From assembly GCA_026461385.1 (NCBI GenBank), contig JAPJNB010000165.1:1-57767 (forward strand): a stretch of DNA of 57,767 bases. The letters run 5' to 3'. Positions 50,556 to 57,624 of the stretch are shown here, piece by piece (position 1 is the stretch's first letter; the number at the start of each line of letters is the position of its first letter). Source of the stretch: Akkermansiaceae bacterium. Its GTDB lineage: Bacteria; Verrucomicrobiota; Verrucomicrobiia; Verrucomicrobiales; Akkermansiaceae. The translations under genes were made by a program, and so were the position numbers. The notes beneath the pieces were generated by a model. It was not told the DNA's origin, did not search any database, and saw only the letters and a program-made list of their open reading frames with translations.

Positions 50556-50954
50556 ATGAGCGCGTTCCCGACTAAGACCCATTCAAAAACCGTGGGCTAC
50601 CTTTTGTGGATCTTTGGATTTACTGGAGCCCATCGGTTTTATTTCGGTAAGCCGATCACGGGAGTGATTTGGTTTTGCACGGCGGGGCTGTTAGGCATCG
50701 GCTGGTTGGTGGATCTTTTTTTAATCCCAGGCATGGAGCGTGGCGCGTCGGGCCGATTTGCATCTGGCCGCTATGACTACTCCGTTGCGTGGATCCTCCA
50801 GACGTTCTTTGGGTACCTCGGGATCCACCGTTTTTATCTTGGGAAATTTGGAACTGGAATCGTCTGGCTTCTCACTGGCGGCTTTTTTATCGCGGGGTGG
50901 GTCTATGACTTTTTCACGCTCAACCGCCAAGTGGATGAGCTGAATCGCCTTTGA
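50556..50954 (+). CDS. TM2 domain-containing protein
   Basis: Two TM2 units: GFTGAHRFYFGKPITGVIWF and GYLGIHRFYLGKFGTGIVWL. Confidence 0.88.
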   Translation: MSAFPTKTHSKTVGYLLWIFGFTGAHRFYFGKPITGVIWFCTAGLLGIGWLVDLFLIPGMERGASGRFASGRYDYSVAWILQTFFGYLGIHRFYLGKFGTGIVWLLTGGFFIAGWVYDFFTLNRQVDELNRL

Positions 50955-50967
50955 TCGTCGAGAAATT

Positions 50968-51615
50968 CTAACCGATCATCGCCATGAGCGCAGCAGGATC
51001 ATCGGCGAGGCTTGTTGCGCCGGTAGCAATCAGGCGCTCACGGTCGTGAAATCCCCATGTCACCGCGACGGCTCGCATGCCGGCGTTGAGCGCGGTTTCA
51101 ATGTCCATCGTGGAGTCGCCGATGATGCAGCACTGGGCTGGAGCCAACCCCAGCGTGGCGGCGATCTCAAGTGCGCCCGTTGGGTCGGGCTTGTGGGGAA
51201 TTCCTGCGTACTGTCCTAACACCATCGCAAAACGAATCGTCGGAAATAGGCGAGCCACCATTGCCTCGGTGAATGAGTGTGGCTTGTTCGATAGCACCGC
51301 GAGCGGATGGCCGTGGCGCTGTAAGATTTCTAACAGGTTTGTGATGCCATCATAGGCGATAGTTCCCGACGGCCAGTGGAGGTCGTAATGCGCTTTGAAT
51401 GCCTGTTCGACCACTTCAATGAGCGAATCGGCGGAACCCGCAGGGCTGCCTCGTTGGATGAGGACGCGGGCACCATTTCCGATAAACCCGCGAACCGCAT
51501 CGTGAGAATGGGGCGGCAGCATGGATTCATGCAGCGCATGGTTCAAAGACGCGGCAATTCCACTGAGAGAATCCACCAGTGTCCCATCGAGATCAAAAAT
51601 CAAACCGCATTTCAC
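50968..51615 (-). CDS. HAD-family phosphatase (phosphoglycolate phosphatase-like)
   Basis: LIFDLDGTLVDSL, AVLSNKPHSFTEAMV, KPDPTGALEIAATLG, IGDSTMDIETALNAGM. Confidence 0.92.
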   Translation of the reverse strand: MKCGLIFDLDGTLVDSLSGIAASLNHALHESMLPPHSHDAVRGFIGNGARVLIQRGSPAGSADSLIEVVEQAFKAHYDLHWPSGTIAYDGITNLLEILQRHGHPLAVLSNKPHSFTEAMVARLFPTIRFAMVLGQYAGIPHKPDPTGALEIAATLGLAPAQCCIIGDSTMDIETALNAGMRAVAVTWGFHDRERLIATGATSLADDPAALMAMIG

Positions 51616-51654
51616 GCACCAACCGTGGCGGAGCCGAACCCGAGTGGGAAGTTT

Positions 51655-52044
51655 TTAAAACCCAATGAGGCTGACGAGTTCGTTGTCGCTGAACTTGTCC
51701 ATGTGATCGACCGCAGCGCTCAAGGTTTCGGCATCTGCGATGTCTTGGATGGCGACCGCTTGGGCGGATTCCACCTTGGTCACGCGGGTTTGAGATGTTG
51801 CGGACGGGCCAGAAAGGGAAATCACCGCGAAGGCCAATGCGGCAGTGGCAGTCGCCAATCCAGCGAGAGGAGCAGGAGAAAGGAAGCGTGACCACCATGG
51901 TTTGCAGTCATCCGAAAGCCGAGCGGCTCTGACGGTATGGTCGGTGAATCGTGCGCTCGGTGTCACGGTTGGTGCTTGATCCAGCAGCTTCCAAACGGCG
52001 TCGGATTCCCAGGAATCATCGGTTGGAGTGGTCTTGTGGTTCAT
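51655..52044 (-). CDS. Hypothetical single-TM protein (anti-sigma-like layout)
   Basis: N-terminal soluble part, one TM SPAPLAGLATATAALAFAVISL, C-terminal tail. Confidence 0.6.
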   Translation of the reverse strand: MNHKTTPTDDSWESDAVWKLLDQAPTVTPSARFTDHTVRAARLSDDCKPWWSRFLSPAPLAGLATATAALAFAVISLSGPSATSQTRVTKVESAQAVAIQDIADAETLSAAVDHMDKFSDNELVSLIGF

Positions 52045-52137
52045 GGCGGTGTAGTTAGTCTGGGAAGGAAACCCAGGCTGCGTCGAGAAGTTGCGTGAAA
52101 TCGAGGGGAATTTATGATGGTCGCCTGCTGGCCGGGG

Positions 52138-52890
52138 TCAAACGCCACGTCGGTTTCCCCAGAGTCGGATGTGAAGGCGGTCACAAAAGCGGAATCCTTC
52201 GTCACGGCAGATTTCTGCAAGCCAACTTGCGCTGCGGTCGAGCTCCTCGCAGGTGCTGCCCTCGGGCATAAGCAGGGTTCGTTCGCGGGGGAGGCGGTGG
52301 AGGGTGGCGAGGTGTTTAATTTCCTCAAGGTCGGCGGGTCTGGCCACGACAAACTTGAACCAGGACTTCGGAGAGTTGGCGAAAAATTCGAGTGCGGCCG
52401 GATGGATGCGGAGCGACGCGGGCATCCCGGCGTTCGAGAGCTTGGGAGATAGATTGAACTGGTTCACCGCCTCGTGGAGGGCGGGCGAGGGGATCCGAGT
52501 GGCATTGGTCTCGATTTCAAATTGGTGCTCGGGCTGCTCCTTGCGGATATGCCCGATCATTTCAAGAAACGCTTGTTCCTGCAACAGGGGTTCGCCACCC
52601 GTAATGATGGTCCGAGCGCAGTCAAACGCCATGATCCGCTGCGCGGCGTCTAACGGATCCATCTCGATCGTGACATCGGCCTTGGTATGTTTGCGGTATC
52701 CGGGGATCGTGTCCTTCACGTGTGGCCACGGAGTTCCTTCAAAATTCCACGTGTGGTCGGTGTCACACCAAGTGCAGTGCAGGTTGCAGCGGGACGCACG
52801 GATAAACACCGCTGGCACGCCGACGCTGGCACCTTCGCCTTGGAGGGTGTGGAAAATTTCGGGGCCTTCACCGAGTTTTGCGAGTTTCAT
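52138..52890 (-). CDS. queE: 7-carboxy-7-deazaguanine synthase (radical SAM)
   Basis: IFHTLQGEGASVGVPAVFIRASRCNLHCTWCDTDHTW (CxxxCxxC), TGGEPLLQ. Confidence 0.92.
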   Translation of the reverse strand: MKLAKLGEGPEIFHTLQGEGASVGVPAVFIRASRCNLHCTWCDTDHTWNFEGTPWPHVKDTIPGYRKHTKADVTIEMDPLDAAQRIMAFDCARTIITGGEPLLQEQAFLEMIGHIRKEQPEHQFEIETNATRIPSPALHEAVNQFNLSPKLSNAGMPASLRIHPAALEFFANSPKSWFKFVVARPADLEEIKHLATLHRLPRERTLLMPEGSTCEELDRSASWLAEICRDEGFRFCDRLHIRLWGNRRGV

Positions 52891-52959
52891 GGACGACTGA
52901 TAGGAATCATGGATCAACGCGGATGGACATTGAAATTTGTTCCGGCTATAAATTTCTGC

Positions 52960-53490
52960 ATGAGCATCATCACGGGCCGAGGCGATTCCGGCGACACCGA
53001 CCTTTTGTTTGGCAGGCGCATTGCGAAGTCCTCGCTGCGCATCGAGGCGCTTGGAAATGTCGACGAACTGAACGCGGCACTCGGGTTGGCCCGTGCGGCG
53101 GCGAGCGATCCGCAATGGATTTCATTGATCGACCAACTGCAAGAGCGCTTGATCGGGCTCATGGGCCAGCTTGCCTGCCGTCCTGAGGATGACGGACGCT
53201 ACGCAGAAAAGGGCTATGCAGCCATCACCCAAGCCGACTTGGAATGGGTCACTGAGCAGGCCCACGGTTACGAAGCGCAAGGAATCAAGTTTACCGGGTG
53301 GGCACGACCTGGAGCGGAGGGGTCATTGGCCCGTGCGGGCATTGATTTTTCGCGAGCCGTGGCTCGGCGGGCGGAACGAAGTGTCCTTGCGCTTCACGAG
53401 TCGGGTGAGCCTGTTAGCCAAGAGGTTCGGTTATTTTTCAATCGGCTTTCCGATCTTTTGTGGATTTTAGCGCGGGTCTCAAGCGATTGA
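52960..53490 (+). CDS. Cob(I)yrinic acid a,c-diamide/cobalamin adenosyltransferase (PduO type)
   Basis: SIITGRGDSGDTDLLFGRRIAKSSLRIEALGNVDELNAALGLAR, SRAVARRAERSV, LFFNRLSDLLW. Confidence 0.9.
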   Translation: MSIITGRGDSGDTDLLFGRRIAKSSLRIEALGNVDELNAALGLARAAASDPQWISLIDQLQERLIGLMGQLACRPEDDGRYAEKGYAAITQADLEWVTEQAHGYEAQGIKFTGWARPGAEGSLARAGIDFSRAVARRAERSVLALHESGEPVSQEVRLFFNRLSDLLWILARVSSD

Positions 53491-53589
53491 GTTTTGGTGT
53501 CCTTTTCGACGAGGCAATCCTTGAGAGTCTGAAAGTTTCAAAAAGAGGTTGCCAAGATCCTGTTGGGTTTCTAGGGTCGCGCCCTCCAA

Positions 53590-53679
53590 GGGCAGGTGTC
53601 AGAGTGGTCGAATGAGCACGCTTGGAAAGCGTGTGTGGCAGTAATGTCACCGAGGGTTCGAATCCCTCCCTGTCCGCCA
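53590..53679 (+). tRNA. tRNA-Ser (anticodon GGA), CCA encoded
   Basis: Acceptor GGGCAGG/CCTGTCC, anticodon arm CACGC-TTGGAAA-GCGTG, long variable arm, T-arm GAGGGTTCGAATCCCTC, terminal GCCA. Confidence 0.95.
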
Positions 53680-53851
53680 TCGTTTAGCACGATCCCCGCA
53701 AAGCCTTATCAATCAAAGGATCGCGAGCCATCAACGGAAACCGCGACAGGTTTTCCACACACAATTCCACACAAGTTGACGCGGAAGCCGGGTTCGATGA
53801 CCCAGAAACGCAAACCAAGTAGTTCTCAAGGCACTCGCCCCCGCCGTCCTC

Positions 53852-54055
53852 GTGGACGAACTGCTCAAGATGCTCCGCGATGCATTTCACTCGGTCGGCG
53901 TTGTCAGCGGCGATCCTTACAGTCCCGCCAAAGGAATCCGAAGAGCCTTGGACATCACGGACGCCCTTCTTGCTCGTCTTCCTGAAGTCCACGAGGAACG
54001 GAAGCGTCACGTCGCCGCCTGTGCAGCATTCCGCAAGGCGTTCGCCAATGGCTGA
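53852..54055 (+). CDS. Hypothetical protein
   Basis: Short helical ORF (GTG start) overlapping the next ORF in ATGGCTGA; no recognised family. Confidence 0.4.
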   Translation: MDELLKMLRDAFHSVGVVSGDPYSPAKGIRRALDITDALLARLPEVHEERKRHVAACAAFRKAFANG

Positions 54056-54578
54056 ACCAACCGCCGCCATGGACACGGACACCCGCATTGAAGCGTTCCA
54101 GCAGACGATGGAACGCGTCACCCTCATTCCCGGCCAACTTCAAACGCTGGCCATCACTCTCGCCCGCGCCGACGAGCTTCCCGGCATCACGGCGGGGTGC
54201 TCCTGCCGCCTTGATGCGGCACGACTCAGGGAAGAGCAAGTCGCCATCGGCCACCCCCTCAGTCTGCGGATTCGGCTGTCTCAGCTCGAAAGCGAGTTGT
54301 GGCAGGGATTTTCCGGCATCGGGGATCAACTTCGGGCGGCGATTGATGCCGCGATGACACGCGTCACCACCGCCGCCGGTGGGCAGGATGCTGTTCGGTC
54401 GTTTCCATTCGCCCGGAGGCACCTGGAGATGCTGGCGATGCACCGGACCATGCCTACCACCGCGAGCACCGCCGGACGTCTTGTATTCATCAGGTCGGCA
54501 TGGCTGGCGATTGATGCCGCGCTGGCATCCCTGTGTGAAATCCGGTTTGAGGCTAGCCTCAATGAAGCCCCGATCTGA
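54048..54578 (+). CDS. Hypothetical protein
   Basis: ATG overlaps the stop of the preceding ORF (ATGGCTGA); helical, no recognised family. Confidence 0.45.
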   Translation: MAEPTAAMDTDTRIEAFQQTMERVTLIPGQLQTLAITLARADELPGITAGCSCRLDAARLREEQVAIGHPLSLRIRLSQLESELWQGFSGIGDQLRAAIDAAMTRVTTAAGGQDAVRSFPFARRHLEMLAMHRTMPTTASTAGRLVFIRSAWLAIDAALASLCEIRFEASLNEAPI

Positions 54579-54627
54579 GAGCCATTTGTATCATGCTTCA
54601 CTACGGGGCAAAGGCCCCAAGCTGATT

Positions 54628-54699
54628 GGAACCGCCCTGTACGGAGCCGAACGCAGGGTGGTGTGGGACTCGGGAGCTAATTACTCCCGGGGACCCGAT
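54628..54699 (+). ncRNA. Group II intron (IIC-like) 3' end: domain V and domain VI, apparently a remnant
   Basis: GGAACCGCCCTGTACGGAGCCGAACGCAGGGTGGTGT (ACCGCCCTG pairs CAGGGTGGT) followed by a GGGACTCGGGAGCTAATTACTCCCGGGGACCCGAT hairpin; matches the recalled IIC pattern GGAACCGCC...GGTGGTGTG...CCCGAT. Confidence 0.7.
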
Positions 54700-55706
54700 T
54701 CTGCCTTATTTTTTAGGCCTGCGGACAGTGCCTCAATCTCCTCATCTTTAACCCGAAGAACATACACTTCAATGCTCCAATCTGAATCGACAAATGGACT
54801 TGCATAGATCATCCGTGCGCCTTCCGGGAGGGCCTCTAGTGCGTCCCATGATGGATATCGCTGCCATCCCTTTATCCCCTCGATCAACTTGGTTTGAGGG
54901 CGAACCATAACCCAGATCCAGCCTTGACCATGAAGATCAACAGGTAGGGATGATCGAAAGAGACCATCCCACTGAACATCGAAGAGCGGCTCGCCTACAC
55001 GATGGTAGTCCTTCTCGGTCGGGGACTTAAACCCATGCAAGGAATGAGAACTATCTCGAACGAGTACTTCCAAACTCGCACACAACATCAAGTAATCCTT
55101 CTTTATCTCGTTCTCATGCTCTTTGGTAATAATCAGCTTCTTGCCCTGATTGGCTGCGCGCCAAGAACTGAACCACTTTGAAATCAGTTGGGCTTCATCT
55201 GGGAACTCAAGATTACCCCATGAAGTCAATGGGCCATCGTAGAGCTTTGTGAGAGCCGTCAGGGCATAAAAGCAATCACGTCCCGTAAATGATGATGATG
55301 GATGCGCCACTCCTTCTATAAGGATCGGGATCAGACTCTCCTGATGGACGCGTCGCTTCTCCGACAACACGCGGATCACCCAAGCGGCCTGATGCCCCAT
55401 CCCCCATTTCTTTCGAATAGGGTGGTCTGATGGAAGAGCGTTCAGAAATGGGGTCCAGTCATGTTCTGATTTGAATGTTCTCCATGACTTGTCAGCATGA
55501 ACTTCGAGTTCGTCTTGAATCGGGATCCACTTCTCGATTGCGGGAAGAAGTTCAGACAATTGGTCGTCACTGAAATCAAGATACTGTTGCTCGCGAATGT
55601 TCTGAACCGCCCAATCGCCATCGTTCCACGCTTGTAGCGTCTCAGGATAGCCAGCAAATGCTACTCCGGCCGCTAGGGCGAAAAGGATGATGGCGACGAT
55701 CTTCAT
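54681..55706 (-). CDS. Cassette ORF 4: exported protein of unknown function; C-terminus reads into the intron-like sequence
   Basis: Signal peptide MKIVAIILFALAAGVAFAG; lies between attC3 and the intron-like element. Confidence 0.7.
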   Translation of the reverse strand: MKIVAIILFALAAGVAFAGYPETLQAWNDGDWAVQNIREQQYLDFSDDQLSELLPAIEKWIPIQDELEVHADKSWRTFKSEHDWTPFLNALPSDHPIRKKWGMGHQAAWVIRVLSEKRRVHQESLIPILIEGVAHPSSSFTGRDCFYALTALTKLYDGPLTSWGNLEFPDEAQLISKWFSSWRAANQGKKLIITKEHENEIKKDYLMLCASLEVLVRDSSHSLHGFKSPTEKDYHRVGEPLFDVQWDGLFRSSLPVDLHGQGWIWVMVRPQTKLIEGIKGWQRYPSWDALEALPEGARMIYASPFVDSDWSIEVYVLRVKDEEIEALSAGLKNKAESGPRE

Positions 55707-55712
55707 TTTCTT

Positions 55713-55795
55713 GCGTAGAGTGGTGGCACCGGCGAGATCAAGCTCCTATTCAACTAGGGACGTTATCGCCGGTTGCCACTCACGACTTGATAGGC
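55713..55795 (-). repeat. attC-like recombination site 3 (degenerate ends)
   Basis: Minus strand GCCTATCAAGTCGTGAGTGGCAACCGGCG...CGCCGGTGCCACCACTCTACGC; 12-bp stem GTGGCA(A)CCGGCG/CGCCGGTGCCAC with one extrahelical A. Confidence 0.7.
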
Positions 55796-55801
55796 ACTCT
55801 G

Positions 55802-56185
55802 TTACTTGACCGGTGAAGTGGCCTCACCGTCGCCCTCCCACTGATAGGGCACAATCTCAAGTCGGCGATTGTGCTGCCAGTCGTAGATATAGATGCGAGC
55901 ATCCTTGGAAACTACCTGCTTTCCTTCGCTATTCGTGTGGGCAGCGATAGTGAACGAGAACCGATCATCCAAACGACATCCGAGAGAGCCGGTCCCACCT
56001 GACCATGGGCCGACTCGGTTTTCGGCTTTGGCGTAGCTCTTCACCACGACGGCTTTGATCTCATCAGACGTCATGCCGGCTTTAATCTTTGGCAGGAGAG
56101 CGTTAATCGGCGCAGGAAGAAGTGGCTCTTCTTCAGCGAAGGCAAGAGAAGCGAAACAGAAGAGAGCGAGAATGGAGTGTTTCAT
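55802..56185 (-). CDS. Cassette ORF 3: exported protein of unknown function
   Basis: Signal peptide MKHSILALFCFASLAFAEEE; flanked by attC-like sites on both sides. Confidence 0.75.
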   Translation of the reverse strand: MKHSILALFCFASLAFAEEEPLLPAPINALLPKIKAGMTSDEIKAVVVKSYAKAENRVGPWSGGTGSLGCRLDDRFSFTIAAHTNSEGKQVVSKDARIYIYDWQHNRRLEIVPYQWEGDGEATSPVK

Positions 56186-56193
56186 TTTTGTCT

Positions 56194-56287
56194 GCCTACG
56201 TCAGAGTGTAGGCAACCGCGCGCTGGACTCTCCAGAGCGTAGCGAATCAGCGGCACTGTCGCGGCTGCCTACCACGACTTGTTGGGC
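56194..56287 (-). repeat. attC-like recombination site 2
   Basis: Minus strand GCCCAACAAGTCGTGGTAGGCAGCCGCG...CGCGGTTGCCTACACTCTGACGTAGGC; R'' box GCCCAAC fits RYYYAAC; 13-bp stem with one G.T. Confidence 0.78.
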
Positions 56288-56319
56288 TTGATTATTCTGG
56301 GTGTGATTGGCTGCCGGCA

Positions 56320-56868
56320 TCATTCTGTGAATGAAAACCCAATGATGAGCTGTTGAAAGAGTGCACGTCCAAAATCGGGATCATCGGTCGGGCACTCAAA
56401 TGTCATGATGTAGAACTTGTCTTTCCAAACTGCGACTAGAGTGAACGCGTGAACTGAAACCTCTAGATCCAAATTCTTAACCTTGTAAATGTATTCGGTC
56501 AAAAGTGCTTTCTGGGACCCGAGCGTAGAGATCTTTTGAGCCACGAACTTGGAACCTGGAAATCTAGGCAAAACCGCATTGTCGAAGTAAACACGGGGAT
56601 TAGTCTTTTGATTTTTGATCAAATCATCGACGCTGAACTTCTTCGGTGAAACCAACAAGGAGCAATTGTAGGCACCCTTACTCCCTTTCATTATTACTGC
56701 ATATTGGGCAGCGGTTAGTGGGTTGGTCTTCTCCCACAACGCGGGGACCGGCCATGAAAATCGATGTTCCTTATTTTGGATCATTTCCTGTGCCTTTAGG
56801 CTCAGGCATCCAAGAAGGGCAAAAAAGGTTGTGAGTAAATTCACTCTTAGAGTCTTGGTGGTGCGCAT
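56320..56868 (-). CDS. Cassette ORF 2: exported protein of unknown function (PsbP/DcrB-like layout)
   Basis: Signal peptide MRTTKTLRVNLLTTFFALLGCLSLKAQ; start moved from 56931 to 56868 on signal-peptide grounds. Confidence 0.72.
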   Translation of the reverse strand: MRTTKTLRVNLLTTFFALLGCLSLKAQEMIQNKEHRFSWPVPALWEKTNPLTAAQYAVIMKGSKGAYNCSLLVSPKKFSVDDLIKNQKTNPRVYFDNAVLPRFPGSKFVAQKISTLGSQKALLTEYIYKVKNLDLEVSVHAFTLVAVWKDKFYIMTFECPTDDPDFGRALFQQLIIGFSFTE

Positions 56869-56907
56869 TGGTTTGATGGTTTTGATTACGGTGGTTGCCC
56901 ATTTTCT

Positions 56908-57003
56908 GCCCAACGTTAGATGTGCGCCCACCGGCGCGATGGAATGGATGTTGAAATGAAATTGATGCGTTTATGCCGGTTGGTGCGCCACGGCTTGTTA
57001 GCC
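56908..57003 (-). repeat. attC-like recombination site 1
   Basis: Minus strand GGCTAACAAGCCGTGGCGCACCAACCGGC...GCCGGTGGGCGCACATCTAACGTTGGGC; R' box GTTGGGC fits GTTRRRY; the stop of cassette ORF 1 lies inside R''. Confidence 0.82.
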
Positions 57004-57498
57004 TCTTTTGAGTGTAGTCAAGAGCAACTTGCCGTCCTTCGATTTGCCGACAGAAACAAATCGGGTAAGACTACCACTGGGCAAATAGGTGATCTCAATC
57101 TCGAGCAAGCCGACCGCAGGAATGTTCTGAATATACGAATTGCCATTCATCAGGACGGGCTTGGTGATGCCATCTAAATACTCTTGGTATCGAGCGGCAT
57201 TGACATCTCCATTCTTGGGATCAGCAAGCTTCCCTAGGTCCGCCTTGCTCAAATATCTTACAATTCTAATCTTCGACTCCTGCTCCTTCTTGAATGCCCT
57301 ATTCCCCATCCAGCCTGCAACCCTGTTGTCGATCTGGGTCTGGTCGGCATCTGTCTTGCAATAGAGTGCTTCAAAAGCCTGATTTGTATTTGTAGTCCAT
57401 GCTGCTTCGATGCGCTTCTCAATGGAGGATACCTCTTCTGGAGTCTGGCCGCTGAGGATTGAGGACATCAACAGTCCGGCAAGTAGGATGATTCGCAT
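56998..57498 (-). CDS. Cassette ORF 1: exported protein of unknown function
   Basis: Signal peptide MRIILLAGLLMSSILSGQ; starts 18 nt after the attI-like GTTAGCC. Confidence 0.75.
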   Translation of the reverse strand: MRIILLAGLLMSSILSGQTPEEVSSIEKRIEAAWTTNTNQAFEALYCKTDADQTQIDNRVAGWMGNRAFKKEQESKIRIVRYLSKADLGKLADPKNGDVNAARYQEYLDGITKPVLMNGNSYIQNIPAVGLLEIEITYLPSGSLTRFVSVGKSKDGKLLLTTLKRG

Positions 57499-57516
57499 TT
57501 TCTTGTTATTTTATCT

Positions 57517-57573
57517 GGCTAACAGTGTTAATAAGTAGCGTGCGGCATTTGTCCTGTAACAACCGCGTGCGGC
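57517..57573 (-). other. attI-like integron insertion site
   Basis: Minus strand GCCGCACGCGGTTGTTACAGGACAAATGCCGCACGCTACTTATTAACACTGTTAGCC: junction box GTTAGCC plus two direct repeats (+ strand GCGTGCGGC at 57538-57546 and 57565-57573). Confidence 0.5.
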
Positions 57574-57624
57574 TCAACCGGTGCAAATACGGCACGGAAG
57601 GATACTTCTCCGGGAATTCCGTTC

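Larger units (their letters stand above)
54628..57573 (-). mobile_element. Integron cassette array (attI-like site, four cassettes, three attC-like sites, intron-like element at the fourth junction)
   Basis: Co-oriented single-ORF cassettes alternating with related imperfect palindromes; see the individual sites. Confidence 0.75.

Noticed and set aside
51655-52044. Anti-sigma factor with cognate sigma factor
   Set aside because: The topology fits, but no sigma factor gene is adjacent, so only a hypothetical label is given.
53684-54127. Minus-strand 147-aa ORF next to tRNA-Ser as a possible integrase remnant
   Set aside because: No tyrosine-recombinase catalytic motif is visible, and the opposite-strand coupled ORFs are more protein-like.
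54379-54807. 142-aa + ORF spanning the intron-like element
   Set aside because: Low-complexity Trp/Arg/Pro-rich translation that runs through the domain V/VI hairpins; treated as spurious.
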